Below, piece by piece: positions 21,430-33,116 of a stretch of 64,000 nt of DNA. The position numbers and the translations under genes were made by a program. Position 1 is the first letter of the stretch. Each line of letters begins with the position of its first letter. This stretch comes from Hofstenia miamia (taxonomy: Eukaryota > Xenacoelomorpha > Acoela), in assembly GCA_004352715.1 (NCBI GenBank), contig SCFE01000053.1, positions 380,529-444,528 of the forward strand. The letters run 5' to 3'. The notes below the pieces were generated by a model, which had not been told where the DNA came from, did not search any database, and saw only the letters and a list, made by a program, of their open reading frames with translations.

Positions 21430-22369
21430 GTCACAAATTAAACCACCTTCCAATATCAGTGAATCAGCAGAGGACAAAAGGTCAGTTTCTGTAACCAAGC
21501 CTTGCTTTCCATCACTACTCGCACGTGCTCTTTTAACTTGTGGTTGATGAAGTGATCACACATGTTGAGATCAGGTGAATATCGCGATTGAGGAACAAGT
21601 TCCACTTTTTGAATTGGAAAGAAATCTGGGGTCTCACTTGAGGTATGACACTGTACATTGTCATGTTGCCATAACAGCACAGTGAGGCGGATTGGATTTA
21701 ATCTTAATGTGCGCCATTTGTTTCCTGTTTCATTCACGAAGTTGATGTACATGGCCGAATCCAAGCGTTCACCATGAGAGTAAACATGAATAGGAAAGCA
21801 CTTATTTGCAGTGAGTGCTATTGCCTTTCAGTTTGTCATTGTGCTCCAGGTGGTGACTTGTGGACGTCTTTCTCCTCATGCAATTCACACTCAGCTTCCT
21901 CTTTGTTGATGGCTCATTGAACAGAATAATGGTTTCATCTTCTGTGGCATACAAACTAAATGCATTGTCACCTAACAACTTCAAAACACCAGCGATGGCA
22001 TTGGCACACAACATTCGCTTTTTCTGCGTCTCCTCTGTCAAGTGATAAGGCACCCACACAGAGTAAACATTACAGTAAAGTAGCTTCTGTCGGAGAATGG
22101 AATGAACAGAACCAATGCTAATGCCACTCTACCTTGAAAGTTCTTGAACAGATAAGATCTTCTTCCACAAGTTCTTTGATCATCGCCACTGACTCTTGAG
22201 TGCAAACAGTAGATGGCCGCCCAGATTGAGGTGCATCAGAAAAAGATTCTCTGTTTTCTGACTGAAAGTTGCGAATTTATCTGCACACTGTATCATAGGA
22301 CGGGGTTTTGCTATCCCAAACAAGAAGGAGGTGCTCAAAAATATTCTTTGTCAATTTTCCACGCTTCAT
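21430..22369 (-). pseudogene. mariner-type transposase, multiple breaks
   Basis: Read from 22369 down. The N-terminal helix-turn-helix region has MKRGKLTKNIFEH, TPSYDTV and SDAPQSGRPST, typical of mariner DNA-binding domains. The catalytic domain follows with WVPYHLTEETQKKR (the W-V-P-H-x-L-T linker), the first Asp in TEDETI, the second in QHDNVQCH and the third in YSPDLNMCD. Frameshifts lie near 22060-22140 and 21770-21800, and stops interrupt the N-terminal part. The order is that of the IS630/Tc1/mariner superfamily. Terminal inverted repeats could not be located. It is non-functional. Confidence 0.8.
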
Positions 22370-22539
22370 TTCAGTGAAAAAACACGGAACATTGCACTTG
22401 TTGGCTCCATTGCATATGCCTGAGAGAATTCATTTTTTGACCACTAGCCGCTCTGTCTTGTTGCGCTTGTGTGAGCTGTGTTCATGTTCTATCAACACAC
22501 GCTTTGCTAGTGTAAAGGCTGAGTCACATTAACCATTGC

Positions 22540-23030
22540 TCAACGCTCAATTCTTAATTTTGCATTTAATAAATAAATTCGTTGCAGGCGCTTGATAACT
22601 GCTCACTCTTTTTGCTCTTAGAGAACACATTTGGAACTGAATTGAAATTTTTTTTCGGAATTCAAACATCCATGTTATAGGTCACCTTCGATTGGAAAAC
22701 TAATATTTCGCGGTGTTACCAATAACAAAGAGATTGTTTGTTCATCGTAATAATTGATTTGCAATTAAATTCTTTGTTTCAATACGCTGTAATGTAGTTC
22801 ACCAAGCCCCAAAAAGAAATTTATTTTTGTATATACTAGCATGGAGTCGTTTTAGAACAGTGAGCTACTCAAAGTAGCAATAATGTGTAGAAAATAAACA
22901 AGAATCTTTCAATTAATGTTATATTCAATGCTTAAAAATATTATTTTTTAATATTTAAAATTATATAACATATTTTTATTGATGTCATTATATAAAATTA
23001 GTAAAAGTTGGGTGAATGCAATGAAGTTTC
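22540..23030. other. AT-rich, no gene seen
   Basis: Sequence upstream of the mariner remnant without any supportable gene or repeat structure. Confidence 0.5.
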
Positions 23031-23079
23031 GTCTTAACTACACGATTTAATCGGCCTGATTAAATCATGTAGTTGAGAC
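23031..23079. repeat. Near-perfect 49-bp palindrome
   Basis: GTCTTAACTACACGATTTAA on the left pairs with the reverse complement of TTAAATCATGTAGTTGAGAC on the right, around a GGCC centre. A related but more diverged palindrome is at about 29626-29674. This is likely a repeat-element terminus. Confidence 0.75.
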
Positions 23080-23099
23080 AGAGTAAATTTTAATTCCAC

Positions 23100-23295
23100 A
23101 AATTCCGGACAAAGTTGGGTGAAAAAGTTTGAGCTGTGTCTTAAGGGGTGCTATACTGACGATTTCTGTCCAAACCTTCGTCAGAATTTTTGTGTGCTAC
23201 ATTGCGGATTTTTGTCCAAACGTTTGTCAGAATTTTTGTGTGCTACACTGCTGATTTTTGTTTAAACCTTTATCCAGATTTTTTTTCAGATAAAT
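23100..23295 (+). repeat. About 45-bp direct repeats, shared with 29460-29600
   Basis: Units of the form GCGGATTTTTGTCCAAAC then GTCAGAATTTTTGTGTGCTA occur about three times. The same unit occurs in the same orientation at 29470-29590, there followed rather than preceded by the palindrome. Confidence 0.65.
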
Positions 23296-23457
23296 AAATA
23301 TTTACACATTTCACAGCAAAGATGAACAGCTAGAGAATTTTTTACCTTTTATGAAAAATTAATATTAATTAACGTATAAAATTATTTACTGATAAATACA
23401 AAATCATTGCCCGCTTAGCAATAATTAGCATTCCGAAAACATTACGGAGGTTTTTGA

Positions 23458-23715
23458 CAGTCTGTGGCAAACTAAGTAAAACCAATTAAGTTGATTCTAT
23501 TTTAATTACGACAGTGTACGACTAGGGTCAAACAGATAAAGCGAATAATAATTCCATGCGGCGGTAGCGGTATTTGCCAATATACAAAGTCAAAAGAATG
23601 GCGCGCATAATGTAATTAATTTAGCTGATTGCTTCATCTGGTTGACCCTAGTCGTACATTGCCGTAATTGAAATATAATCAACTGAATTGGTTTTACTTA
23701 GTTTGCCACAGACTG
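23458..23715. mobile_element. MITE-like element with about 74-bp terminal inverted repeats
   Basis: The left end CAGTCTGTGGCAAACTAAG and the right end CTTAGTTTGCCACAGACTG are exact reverse complements for 19 bp, and the pairing extends with few mismatches to a GACTAGGGTCAA motif. About 110 bp of unpaired sequence lies between. No convincing target duplication was found, so the superfamily is open. Confidence 0.75.
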
Positions 23716-24686
23716 CAATGAAGTAAACCAAATAAATTTACAATAAGCAGTGTTGGAATATACACAGCCAATGTAAATTATGTGGGCTGTGATCAAGGAG
23801 TACCTAATAACTAGGGCAACCATAAAGTCTACAAAGTCTTATGGGTCAAATTCGTTCTATAGGTCATATTTTGTCAAAATTCACAGGTGAAGCTGTACAT
23901 GGCATGAATTAAATCAGTAAGTGGTATGGTAAACCACAATATCTCATTAATTAATTATTCTTTCATTACATTGCGGTCGCCAGCTAAGAGTTTATATGTG
24001 CCAATGAATTATTGCTTTTGGTTTTGTTTTTTTGAAGTGCGTCACTCGAATAATACTCGAATTAGTTTACATCTTTTAATGGCTTGTATTTGCGTCGGAT
24101 CGAGCGTTCCAGCAAATATGCCAAAGCAGCGATGCGACAAAAGAGAAAAGGCAGTGGCTTGTAAACAAAACTACAATCTCGATCAATAAAAATTTGAGCG
24201 AAAATCTGCTTTTTACGTCTAATTTTCAGGTCTAGAAATTGGATTTTTAGGTCATATCGTTAGGTTTATAAATGCAATTTTTAGGGCTTTAAAGTGGTTC
24301 CCCTACTAATAACAGGACATTACATTGAAAATCTTATTTAAAACTTAAGAACTGACTCAATATTTTGTATTTCCATTCCAAAATGATATTTTTCATGCAT
24401 AGAAAAAAATTTATAACATTTTGCAAAAATGAAGTTTCTAAAGTCACTATATAGCTAATAACTATACATCAGTATTGTAATACAAAATCTTTATTTAGTA
24501 GATAAAAATAAATATATTTTGTATAAGTTCGGCCGAGTTTAATCACGCTTAAAATAATGGTAATGGCTATAGTTATCTTAAAGTTTTAGCACTAATTCTT
24601 AATGATTCAATAAAAATTTAACTTTTGTAAATCTATTGTAATTAGTTTTTACCAACCCAAATTGTGAGTCAATACAGTGATTCGAC
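23716..24686. other. AT-rich, no gene supported
   Basis: There is an 87-codon frame at 23926-24189, but it has no recognisable feature and I do not call it a gene. Nothing else is seen. Confidence 0.4.
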
Positions 24687-24883
24687 CAGGCCCGTAGCAA
24701 GCTTAAATTTATGGTAGTCAAAGTAAAGCAATACAAAATTAATTGGGTACATTAATATAAATGATAATTTGTTGCAGTTAAAATGATTAATCAAGCGTAG
24801 CTAATTATTGAAAGACTTGATTGGGTTGTTATTGGATGTTTTAACTTGATGGCTCCACTTCAACGCCCCCTTTTTTTCCTACG

Positions 24884-25645
24884 CAATGCCCTTCAAAACA
24901 ATATATGCCTGCCAAACCAGTTCCCTGGGGTATTAAGAATTTTGTGATAGAAGCGCCTGATGGACTTATGCTTGACTTTTTATTATATGCTGGTTCAAAG
25001 AGTATCGATGAAGCCTTATCTAAAGTATATGGTGTTGGCGGTGCTGTTGTAAAAACACTTTTGACTTCATTTCATAATCTGCCCTATTTGCATGTATTCA
25101 TGATCGGTATTATACATCAATAAAACTTATCTCTGAACATTTGAGAGACTATGTTTTTTAACAGGAACAATAATGCCAAACCGCACGGAAATATAAAACT
25201 TTTACATAAGAAAATGTACCGTGGTCAAATATGCTCATTTGTAAAAGATGACATCATTTTAGTGAAGTGGTTGAACAAGAGGTTTTGTTAGCTTCATCTG
25301 CCTGTGGTAATGAACCAATTAAAAAGATTAAACGGTTTTCCAAAGCTAAAAAAGAATCAATTTTAATAGATCAACCACATATTGTGGCAACTTATAATAA
25401 GTTTATGGGCAGAATAGACCTCCATGATCAATTCATAGCCAATTATCGTATTAGTGTAGAATCACTGGGGTGTGATTCTAGCGAACACAAAGAGAATACA
25501 GTTCAAACTACTTCTATTTACAAAATGCTTTGGTCTTTATATACAATGTTATTTACAATATGTACAAATATTACAACTACCAGTCACTAACAAGAAAAGC
25601 GCGAGGTCTGGCCGATAAATAGTAACAACTACCAGCGATGCTACA
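24884..25645 (+). pseudogene. Partial second copy of the piggyBac transposase at a contig end
   Basis: These 762 bases are nearly identical to 26736-27497 and stop exactly at a single N (25646). They carry the middle and C-terminal part of the transposase but not the N-terminal half. The preceding 200 bp differ from the sequence before the full copy, so either this end was misassembled or it is a real 5'-truncated allele. Most likely an assembly artefact. Confidence 0.7.
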
Positions 25646-25815
25646 NCATATCTCGATTCACATTTTGAGCTATATTTGAATTATTACATGCACATGATCA
25701 ATTTGAACATTGTCTCCAATTGAGTACATCAGGATTTACATACATTTGTTCATTTTTTTATGATGCATATGATCTTATTAAATGTTGTTTTTAAAAAAAT
25801 TATTTAGCAAACGCC

Positions 25816-27924
25816 ATGATAAAATATTACGAAAACTTGGATATTTCAGATACTGAATTTATCAGTAGTGATGAGAATGATGAAGACAAATTTAAAATTC
25901 ATGTTAAAATCTATGAATCTAGTGATCAGGAAAGTGACCAGAGCGTTGATTCTCAGTGATGAGATTATTTCAATTTCAAATACAGGTAACCATATTATTC
26001 AATTTATTATATGATTTGCAGTTATATTATTATTATATACTTTTATTGGCTAGGAAACTTCTTATACAGAAAAAGTTGCATTGACCTCTAAATTTACACA
26101 TATGCATAGATGTACATATATATATATATATAAATGTTAATTTGAACGTACATTCTTCAGTCTGATTATTGCATGATAAGTATTCTTGTTAAATACAATT
26201 GAAATTTACACCATTTACATTTTTAAAAATGTGTTATTATAACATTTTTAGAAAATACACGGAACACTGGAAATATTAGCAATTCTCACGATGAAACTCC
26301 TGAAGAATTTGATTATTCAGTCATACACTTTACTACAGTTATTTCGCATGTATTTTCCTAAAACTATTGTTAAAGATTAGGCAAATTTTACGAACATATA
26401 TCACAGAGCATCATGGTACACTGCTAAATACTAGCGGTGATGAACTTTCTCAATTCTTTGGAATTCTCTTGCTTATGGGTGTGACTAAGTTTCCGAGAAT
26501 TCGAATGTACTGGCAAGGATCATACCGAATACGTATAATTGCTGATACAATGAGTCGTGATCGGTTTTTTAAGCTTAGAAGTAATTTATATTTTGGTGCA
26601 AATATTCCGCCTAAAAACAATCCTGATCGTTTTTTGAAAGTTAGATCACTCTTAGATTCTGTTAGAAATGGTAACTTATTAATGCCCCGCGGTTGCAATA
26701 TCGCAGTTGATGAGCAAATAATTCCTTTTGAAGGTCAATGCCCTTCAAAACAATATATGCCTGCCAAACCAGATCCCTGGGGTATTAAGAATTTTGTGAT
26801 AGAAGCGCCTGATGGACTTATGCTTGACTTTTTATTATATGCTGGTTCAAAGAGTATCGATGAAGCCTTATCTAAAGTATATGGTGTTGGCGGTGCTGTT
26901 GTAAAAACACTTTTGACTTCATTTCATAATCTGCCCTATTTGCATGTATTCATGATCGGTATTATACATCAATAAAACTTATCTCTGAACATTTGAGAGA
27001 CTATGTTTTTTAACAGGAACAATAATGCCAAACCGCACGGAAATATAAAACTTTTACATAAGAAAATGTACCGTGGTCAAATATGCTCATTTGTAAAAGA
27101 TGACATCATTTTAGTGAAGTGGTTGAACAAGAGGTTTTGTTAGCTTCATCTGCCTGTGGTAATGAACCAATTAAAAAGATTAAACGGTTTTCCAAAGCTA
27201 AAAAAGAATCAATTTTAATAGATCAACCACATATTGTGGCAACTTATAATAAGTTTATGGGCAGAATAGACCTCCATGATCAATTCATAGCCAATTATCG
27301 TATTAGTGTAGAATCACTGGGGTGTGATTCTAGCGAACACAAAGAGAATACAGTTCAAACTACTTCTATTTACAAAATGCTTTGGTCTTTATATACAATG
27401 TTATTTACAATATGTACAAATATTACAACTACCAGTCACTAACAAGAAAAGCGCGAGGTCTGGCCGATAAATAGTAACAACTACCAGCGATGCTACATTA
27501 GGGCTAAAACAAGAAAATGGCCTGTTAAAGTATTCTGTCATTTTCTGAACAGTGTTGCCGTTAATTGCTATTTATTTCATGGAAGAGTTAGAAATCATAC
27601 CACCAGAGTAAAAGAGGTGATTTTATTTCATTTATTGAGGAGTTATCAACTTCCCTCATTGCTACGAACAAGAAAAACTTAAAAAGCACCAAAGTTAAAG
27701 AAAATGCCCCCACTCCTCCAAAGCGACGTTATGTAGTGCAAAATCCGATAAATGATATAAGATATGATGGAGTCAATCATTTACCAACACATGTTAAATG
27801 CATATCACAATCACGATGTAGAAGTGAAGGTTGTTCTGGGAAGTCACGAGCGAAATGCATAAAATGTGATGTACTTCTTTGTTTAAAGAGCAGCGATTTC
27901 TTTATAGATTATCACACAAAATAG
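25816..27924 (+). pseudogene. piggyBac (PGBD-like) transposase
   Basis: An acidic N-terminus (MIKYYENLDISDTEFISSD) starts at 25816, typical of PGBD proteins, and soon stops. The body resumes at about 26340 with QLFRMYFPKTIV, then in another frame (26367-26975) GDELSQFFGILLLMGV, MSRDRFFKLRS and the first catalytic Asp in AVDEQIIPFEGQ, then QYMPAKPDPWGIK. The second Asp region (DRYYTS) is frame-disrupted near 26955. The third Asp is in MGRIDLHDQF (27119-27442). A Cys-rich C-terminal domain follows at 27736-27924 (SRCRSEGCSGKSRAKCIKC), matching the zinc-binding domain of the family. The right terminus TTTGAAAGGGTTGA lies near 28148. Frameshifts and stops make it inactive, but all domains are present in order. 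Confidence 0.85.
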
Positions 27925-28329
27925 TTTTATATCATTTACTTTTCGTTTGTAGTGTCATGCATTTACGTTTTGAAAATTACCATTTTGAATGTTTACTAAT
28001 TAATCCTGATGTACCCAATTTGGTACATACCAAAAAAGACCTTTGAATAGTTAAAAACGCAATTTGTCATTACTAAATGATTAAACCATAGATAAAATTA
28101 TAATAAAACAAAAAGATAGATTTTTAAATACAGGTTTGAAAGGGTTGAATTTCACTGTAAATTATAATTTTACGTACATCAATAGAATAATCAATTATAA
28201 TCTGAAGCAATAAAAATTGAAATTGTATCATTTTTTATTAATATTTATGGTAGTCACTGACTACCATACATGCTACGGGCCTGGATTCGACTACAATAAT
28301 AATTAATCAAGCAAAATTACAGCTAGAAA

Positions 28330-28690
28330 TATTAGGTTCATTCACACGAGGCGGATGATCCGGTAAAAAGCGAATGATGTGGCTAGCAGAATTAAGGGCG
28401 TCTACACGAGCTCCGCTTTAGTAGCCGCATTATCTCGATTTAATTGCTCCTCCGGAGCAGAATTCACTAGTATTAGTGATAAGCCCCGTTTACACTTGTT
28501 CAACTTAGGAATTCGTCAAGCGAATTCAATAGCGCATGGACGCGTTTACACCTATTCCTCATGTTGATTTCATTTGACGATTTCAATAGTGCATGGTCGC
28601 GTTTACATTATTCCTCATGTTGATTTCATTTGACGATTTCAATATTGAAAGCTCCTGTTTGCATTGGATCCTTTTTCGTTGATATTTATC
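28330..28690 (+). repeat. CpG-rich direct repeats
   Basis: Here CpG is unusually frequent for the window. A unit containing GCGTTTACAC, TATTCCTCATGTTGATTTCA and TTTGACGATTTCAATAGTGC occurs about two and a half times with a period of some 58 bp (about 28535-28650). Preceding motifs (GGGCGTCTACACGAG, CCCCGTTTACACTTG) look like repeated transposon-end sequence. Identity unknown. Confidence 0.55.
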
Positions 28691-28749
28691 AAACGATTTA
28701 AAAGAATAATAAGCTAACGTCAGTCATTTACTAATCTACTTAACACAGA

Positions 28750-29185
28750 CCAGGCATACAGAGCCGTAGCTACGGTGGACAAGGCTGGGCAATTTTCCAC
28801 CTAAATATATTTTAGCCTTGCTTTTGTCAACTTGAAAAATGGGGGAATATGCAACTACGCCAGAGTACATCGAGAAATTCTGTATTTAATTGTTGGTGAC
28901 GAATTAGGGTGCAAGTCGGTACAGGAAAAGTTTACTTCAATATTTTTATAAAGATATTACAGCTACAGGAATGAATGGCTAAGATAGTAATTGCACAATT
29001 TGATGAAAACCATGTAAAAGATAAAAGAAATTATGGTGACACTATAAAATTTCTTTAATTTTCAATTAAATTTCTTATCAATTGAGTAAGATTTTGATAG
29101 TAATAAAAGGAATATTTACATAAATCCAATTCTAACTGTAAATGTCATGTGCAATATAGAAATTGACATGCCCTTTGTGTACAAT
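28750..29185. other. No gene seen; a diverged hAT-like end at about 28750-28800
   Basis: CAGAGCCGTAGCTACGG resembles the termini of the hAT-type elements in this window but has no matching partner nearby. The rest is AT-rich without features. Confidence 0.35.
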
Positions 29186-29402
29186 CAGTGATTAGAGATA
29201 CGCGCCGCCGTCAGCAGCGTAGACCCAATAAGATTGGCGAGCCGGCTGAGCGATATCTATAGAACTGGATTAGACTGTATAATATTCCATTTAGCAACCC
29301 TATTGGTTCAATAGACATGCAAAAACAGCATATGATGCAAGCAGTATTGTGAAACAATCTATCTGCAGCTCAGTCGGCGGGCGCCCAGCTCTATCAGTGA
29401 TG
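29186..29402. mobile_element. MITE-like element with imperfect terminal inverted repeats
   Basis: The left end (TCAGTGATTAGAG, then GCGCCGCCGTCAGCAGC) pairs imperfectly with the reverse complement of the right end (GCAGCTCAGTCGGCGGGCGC, then CTCTATCAGTGA). About 130 bp of AT-rich sequence lies between, making a 217-bp unit. No target duplication established. Confidence 0.45.
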
Positions 29403-29459
29403 AATACTATTGTTAAGTAGATAGCAATTCTGTAAAAACATCAATGTTTGATTTTTGCG

Positions 29460-29730
29460 GCTTTCGTGGTGCCATCAACAGTTTTTCGTCCAAACTTTTG
29501 TTAGGATTTTTATGTATTACTTTGCGGATTTTCGTCCAAACTTTGGTCAGGATTTTTGTTTGCTATATTGCGGATTTTTGGTTAAACAAAAATCTAGACA
29601 AAAATCGTTAGCATAGAACCCTTTTAACTACACGGTTTAATCGGCCCAATTAAATCGTGGAGTCAAGACGGAGCAAGTTTTCATTCCACAAATTCCCGAA
29701 TAAATCATGTAGTTAAGACAGGCCTAACAG
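29460..29730 (+). repeat. Repeat module shared with 23031-23295
   Basis: Direct repeats of GCGGATTTTCGTCCAAAC and GTCAGGATTTTTGT type, followed by a palindromic segment AACTACACGGTTTAATCGG(CCC)AATTAAATCGTGGAGT and another ATCATGTAGTTAAGACAGG half. Same sequence family as near 23.1 kb, with the order of repeats and palindrome exchanged. Confidence 0.6.
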
Positions 29731-29944
29731 TGAACTCAGATATAATTACGGAATAGCTAATTGCATACTATATATTTGTGAGCTATAAATTTTTTATAGA
29801 ATTGTATTTGTTCAGTTGTCCTCACAAATATTAAGTAAATGTAGATCATGAAAGTAATAAAAACATAAATACTAAGAATAGTATAACTTAATATAAAAAT
29901 AGAACAATGAATATAAAAATATTTAAATATACAAATAAAATTGA

Positions 29945-32434
29945 TTAATTTTTACGACGTCTGTATAATTTAGAAATTGTTTCATCGAAATCTGAGGCAA
30001 CCCGATCAACTTCATCAAGAACAGTAAACTTGTCATCAAAATCTTTATTATTTTTCCGCAATTCTTCTATTCTTTCTGAAAACTCTCGTTGAAATTGGTT
30101 GATTTGTCGCACTAAATCACTTTGTGACTCTTTATGTTTATTAATCTGAAGTCGAATTAGTTTTTCTTTGTTTTCTAAAACATTTAAACCCTCTTTCCAC
30201 TGCTTTAGTTTTCTCATAGTTTTCGCAATTCGCTTTTTTCGTATCTAAAAACAGTATAAAAAAGACTTTCATCGCAACAACAAATTACATTTTGAGGCAC
30301 AAAGGCAAAAATACCACAAGTAAAAAATCTTAATTTAAAAATCAAAGTATTATCATAACTACAGCAAGTTTTTTCTACAAAACAATTTCTAAGCAGAAGT
30401 AAATATTCCATTAAGAAGTAGGGTTACGACTCATTCGAAAAATTTTTTAATCAGTTGTTCTATTTCTGATCGCAAATTTTGGTTTTGTCTAATCCAGTCA
30501 AAATTGAAATACATGAAGAATTAGTTTTCTTTGCAATTGAATAAAAATTGAACGAAATTCAAATATGACCACGTCATAACAGCCTCCCCATAATGAATAA
30601 ATTCAAAACAAAAAACAAAAAAGCAAAATGTTAAACTACCGCTCAACGTTTTCTGCTAAGAGGTCAAACAATTCTACGAACACTGAAAAAATTGGTTCCT
30701 TATTTGAATTATTTTAAAAGTTTTGAACATCACTAACACAAGTTCTGTCGGTGCTAACATTAGATGCGATAGAAACGCTTTCCAGTAGAATTGTTTGTTT
30801 AATTGACCTTACCAAATTCCTTTTTTGAAGAATTCTACACACATTACTTTGTTATAACTGGATTTTTCAATCAAGATGATATTGAAGCACATTTCAGACA
30901 TTTCACGCCTGCTGGTGATGCAACCTTGTGATAAAGGCTTAACTAAAATTTAAAAAATGGTATCACAACATTTGGCAGAAACTATTGACGGAAAATGTTT
31001 CTGGATACGTTGCTAATAAATCCCAATACACTGTAAATACGTGTGCAAATCGAAACTAATCAAGTTTCTAATTTTTCACATATTATCTAGAAGTTGTAAT
31101 ATCATGAGGAACAAACTTAAATTATTTAATATTAAAGAAAACTTCAAAAACCATGCTAATGAAAGAATGTTTCTATCTCATCTAACATAAATGTTAAACA
31201 GTTTTGTAAGAAATCATTCAATAGTAAATATACTACGACTTTTCAATATATTCAATTGGTTCAGTAATTGCATTGCAAACAACCATGCATGATATTCGAT
31301 GAAAAATTCTAGAATCGCCGTTACTACATTTCTCCGGGAACTATGTTCTACTTTATCGGAGAAATGAAACACATTAGTTATTATCTTAATTAAGAACTAT
31401 TGTAGAACTTTTCAAAATATTTTGTATACATAATTTTATTTTTAATGATTTGCACAAATTTAGAAATTGAAGTTAACATATACAATTATATATACTGTAT
31501 TCTAACCTTAACTGCATAGTTAGAGAAAGTTTCTCGTGTTATACTAAAAATTAACAAATATGGAAATAAATTTATGCATATAAAAATACAATAAAAAATA
31601 TTTCCAACAATAAACAATATAGATATAGTTCTGATCTCGAGTGTCGATTTGCATATTACCAAGGATAATTTTACGTATAGTGGTTTGTGTATAAAACTTC
31701 GTATTAACAAAGCTAATCAATATTCTAAGCAGAACCGAAAAATTAGACTTTCTAGATGAAATTAAAACGTAATTATTATTGCTCTACAAAATATGAACCC
31801 TCAGATTGTAATGGCAAATTTTCTGCAAATAGACACAGATAATCAAATAATGAAAAACAACAAAAGCATATACACATTTGTGTTTCTTAGCATAAGGAAT
31901 TTATTGGATTTAGTCATATTATTTAAATTTAATAATCCAACAAGTGCATTTACAATCAACTGCTTAACTGCGAATTTTTACGAACTGACGTTAACACATG
32001 TAAGTAGAGAGCATTAGTTCAAATTTGTGATAAATATTCAACTAACCTTGTTTCTATTAAGTCTCAGACGCTTCTTTTTATGCTTTCTTTTAACTTGCCT
32101 TCTTTTGAAACGTGGTCTTTTATACTTTCCGCCAACCCGACCGTGTTTCTCAATTATAAAAGACGGATCTTTCACAGGAGCATTTATTGGAACAATGTCA
32201 CTAATTAATGTTGGTAAAATCAGTGTACTATTATGAAAAACTTTGAATCCCACTGGTAATTTATTTCTGTGAGGAATGTAACAATGCTTATGAAAATCAG
32301 GGAGCACTACATTGGAATTGATAGAGATAGGCGGTAATTCTAAAATGAATAAATGTCTTCTTTAAGCAATAAATAATGAAATACTTACTATTGCAGATTG
32401 AAACAACTCTACAAAAAGATCGTCTCAATAGCAT
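29945..32434 (-). CDS. Mitochondrial ribosomal protein mS38 (AURKAIP1)-like, three coding exons
   Basis: Coding exons are 32389-32434, 32047-32339 and 29945-30244. All junctions are GT-AG (donors GTAAGT and GTTAGT) with consistent phase, giving 212 residues. It starts MLLRRSFCRVVSICN, an Arg-rich amphipathic segment typical of a mitochondrial targeting peptide. Residues around 80-130 are very basic (KRRQVKRKHKKKR, IRKKRIAKTMRKLKQW) and can be aligned with the R-R-K-M-x-x-H-K-x-x-K core and following R-K-x-x-x-F helix of mS38, a small-subunit mitoribosome protein of about 200 residues in vertebrates. The last 70 residues are a predicted coiled coil (KESQSDLVRQINQFQREF), longer than in vertebrate mS38. 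Exon 1 is separated by only 49 bp from exon 2, while intron 2 is 1802 bp. The gene model is sound; the family name is moderately supported. Confidence 0.55.
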
Positions 32435-33116
32435 TAAGCTAAAACATAATCCATGTTTAAAATATTTATATTTGAGTCAAAAATGAATATACTAAATAAA
32501 TATCAACAATGCTTATTACTTTTAAGATTTAAATAATTTTAATGCACACTAAAAACAGGAACTTTTACGATCTGGGTATTCAACGGTTTCAAAAATAAAA
32601 GGAGATGATTTGAAATATTATAGAAAATAGGCATATTTAAGACGCTGGACTGAAAATTTCAAAAAATCCTAGTCTTTGGTTACACTTTAATAAAATGCGA
32701 TAAAAAACCGTCCCAATAAAATAATAAGAATAAATTTCTTGAACTTCTATCAAAATAAGCGATAATTCATGGTTTAAATAACTAAACGACGACGTGTTTG
32801 TAACGTTGGTGGGCATGGCATCTACCAATGTAGCAACCATGTGAACATATAATAAAAGAAGTTATCGATACATTTCAAAAGAAACTAAATATAATCAGTG
32901 AAAAATCTGCATTTTTGACAGTACAAGTAATTTCGAATTTACGAAAATTTCAAGTAGGTTTGGTTCAAAATATTCAAACGGTGATCGCCTTACATTACCA
33001 AAATTTGCTAGAAGCCTTTTCTAATATCATTCATGTAGAAAAATTTCATTATGAAATTATGTATTGTAAAAAACTAACAAATCCTGACAATATATAATGA
33101 AACATGCATACGAAAG

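Larger units (their letters stand above)
24687..28283. mobile_element. hAT-type element enclosing a piggyBac insertion
   Basis: The left terminus CAGGCCCGTAGC and the right terminus GCTACGGGCCTG are perfect 12-bp inverted repeats. They are flanked by a perfect 8-bp duplication GATTCGAC (24679-24686 and 28284-28291). Subterminal TTATGGTAGTCA is also shared inward of both ends. An 8-bp target duplication with C-A-G-(G)-type termini is the hAT signature. No hAT transposase is visible; the interior is largely the piggyBac element and the contig-end duplication, so this is a non-autonomous hAT later hit by piggyBac. Confidence 0.8.

Noticed and set aside
23926-24189. 87-codon plus-strand frame with several Cys
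   Set aside because: No recognisable motif, no splice context and no neighbouring support; likely chance.
26116-26132. Short (TA)n run
   Set aside because: Ordinary simple sequence in an AT-rich genome, no associated structure.
32027-32236. 69-codon plus-strand frame
   Set aside because: It is the antisense shadow of exon 2 of the mS38-like gene.
32637-32840. 67-codon minus-strand frame starting MVATLVDAMPTN as first exon of the mS38-like gene
   Set aside because: The ATG at 32434 gives a mitochondrial presequence and perfect phase into exon 2; the longer frame has no splice donor in phase and no similarity.
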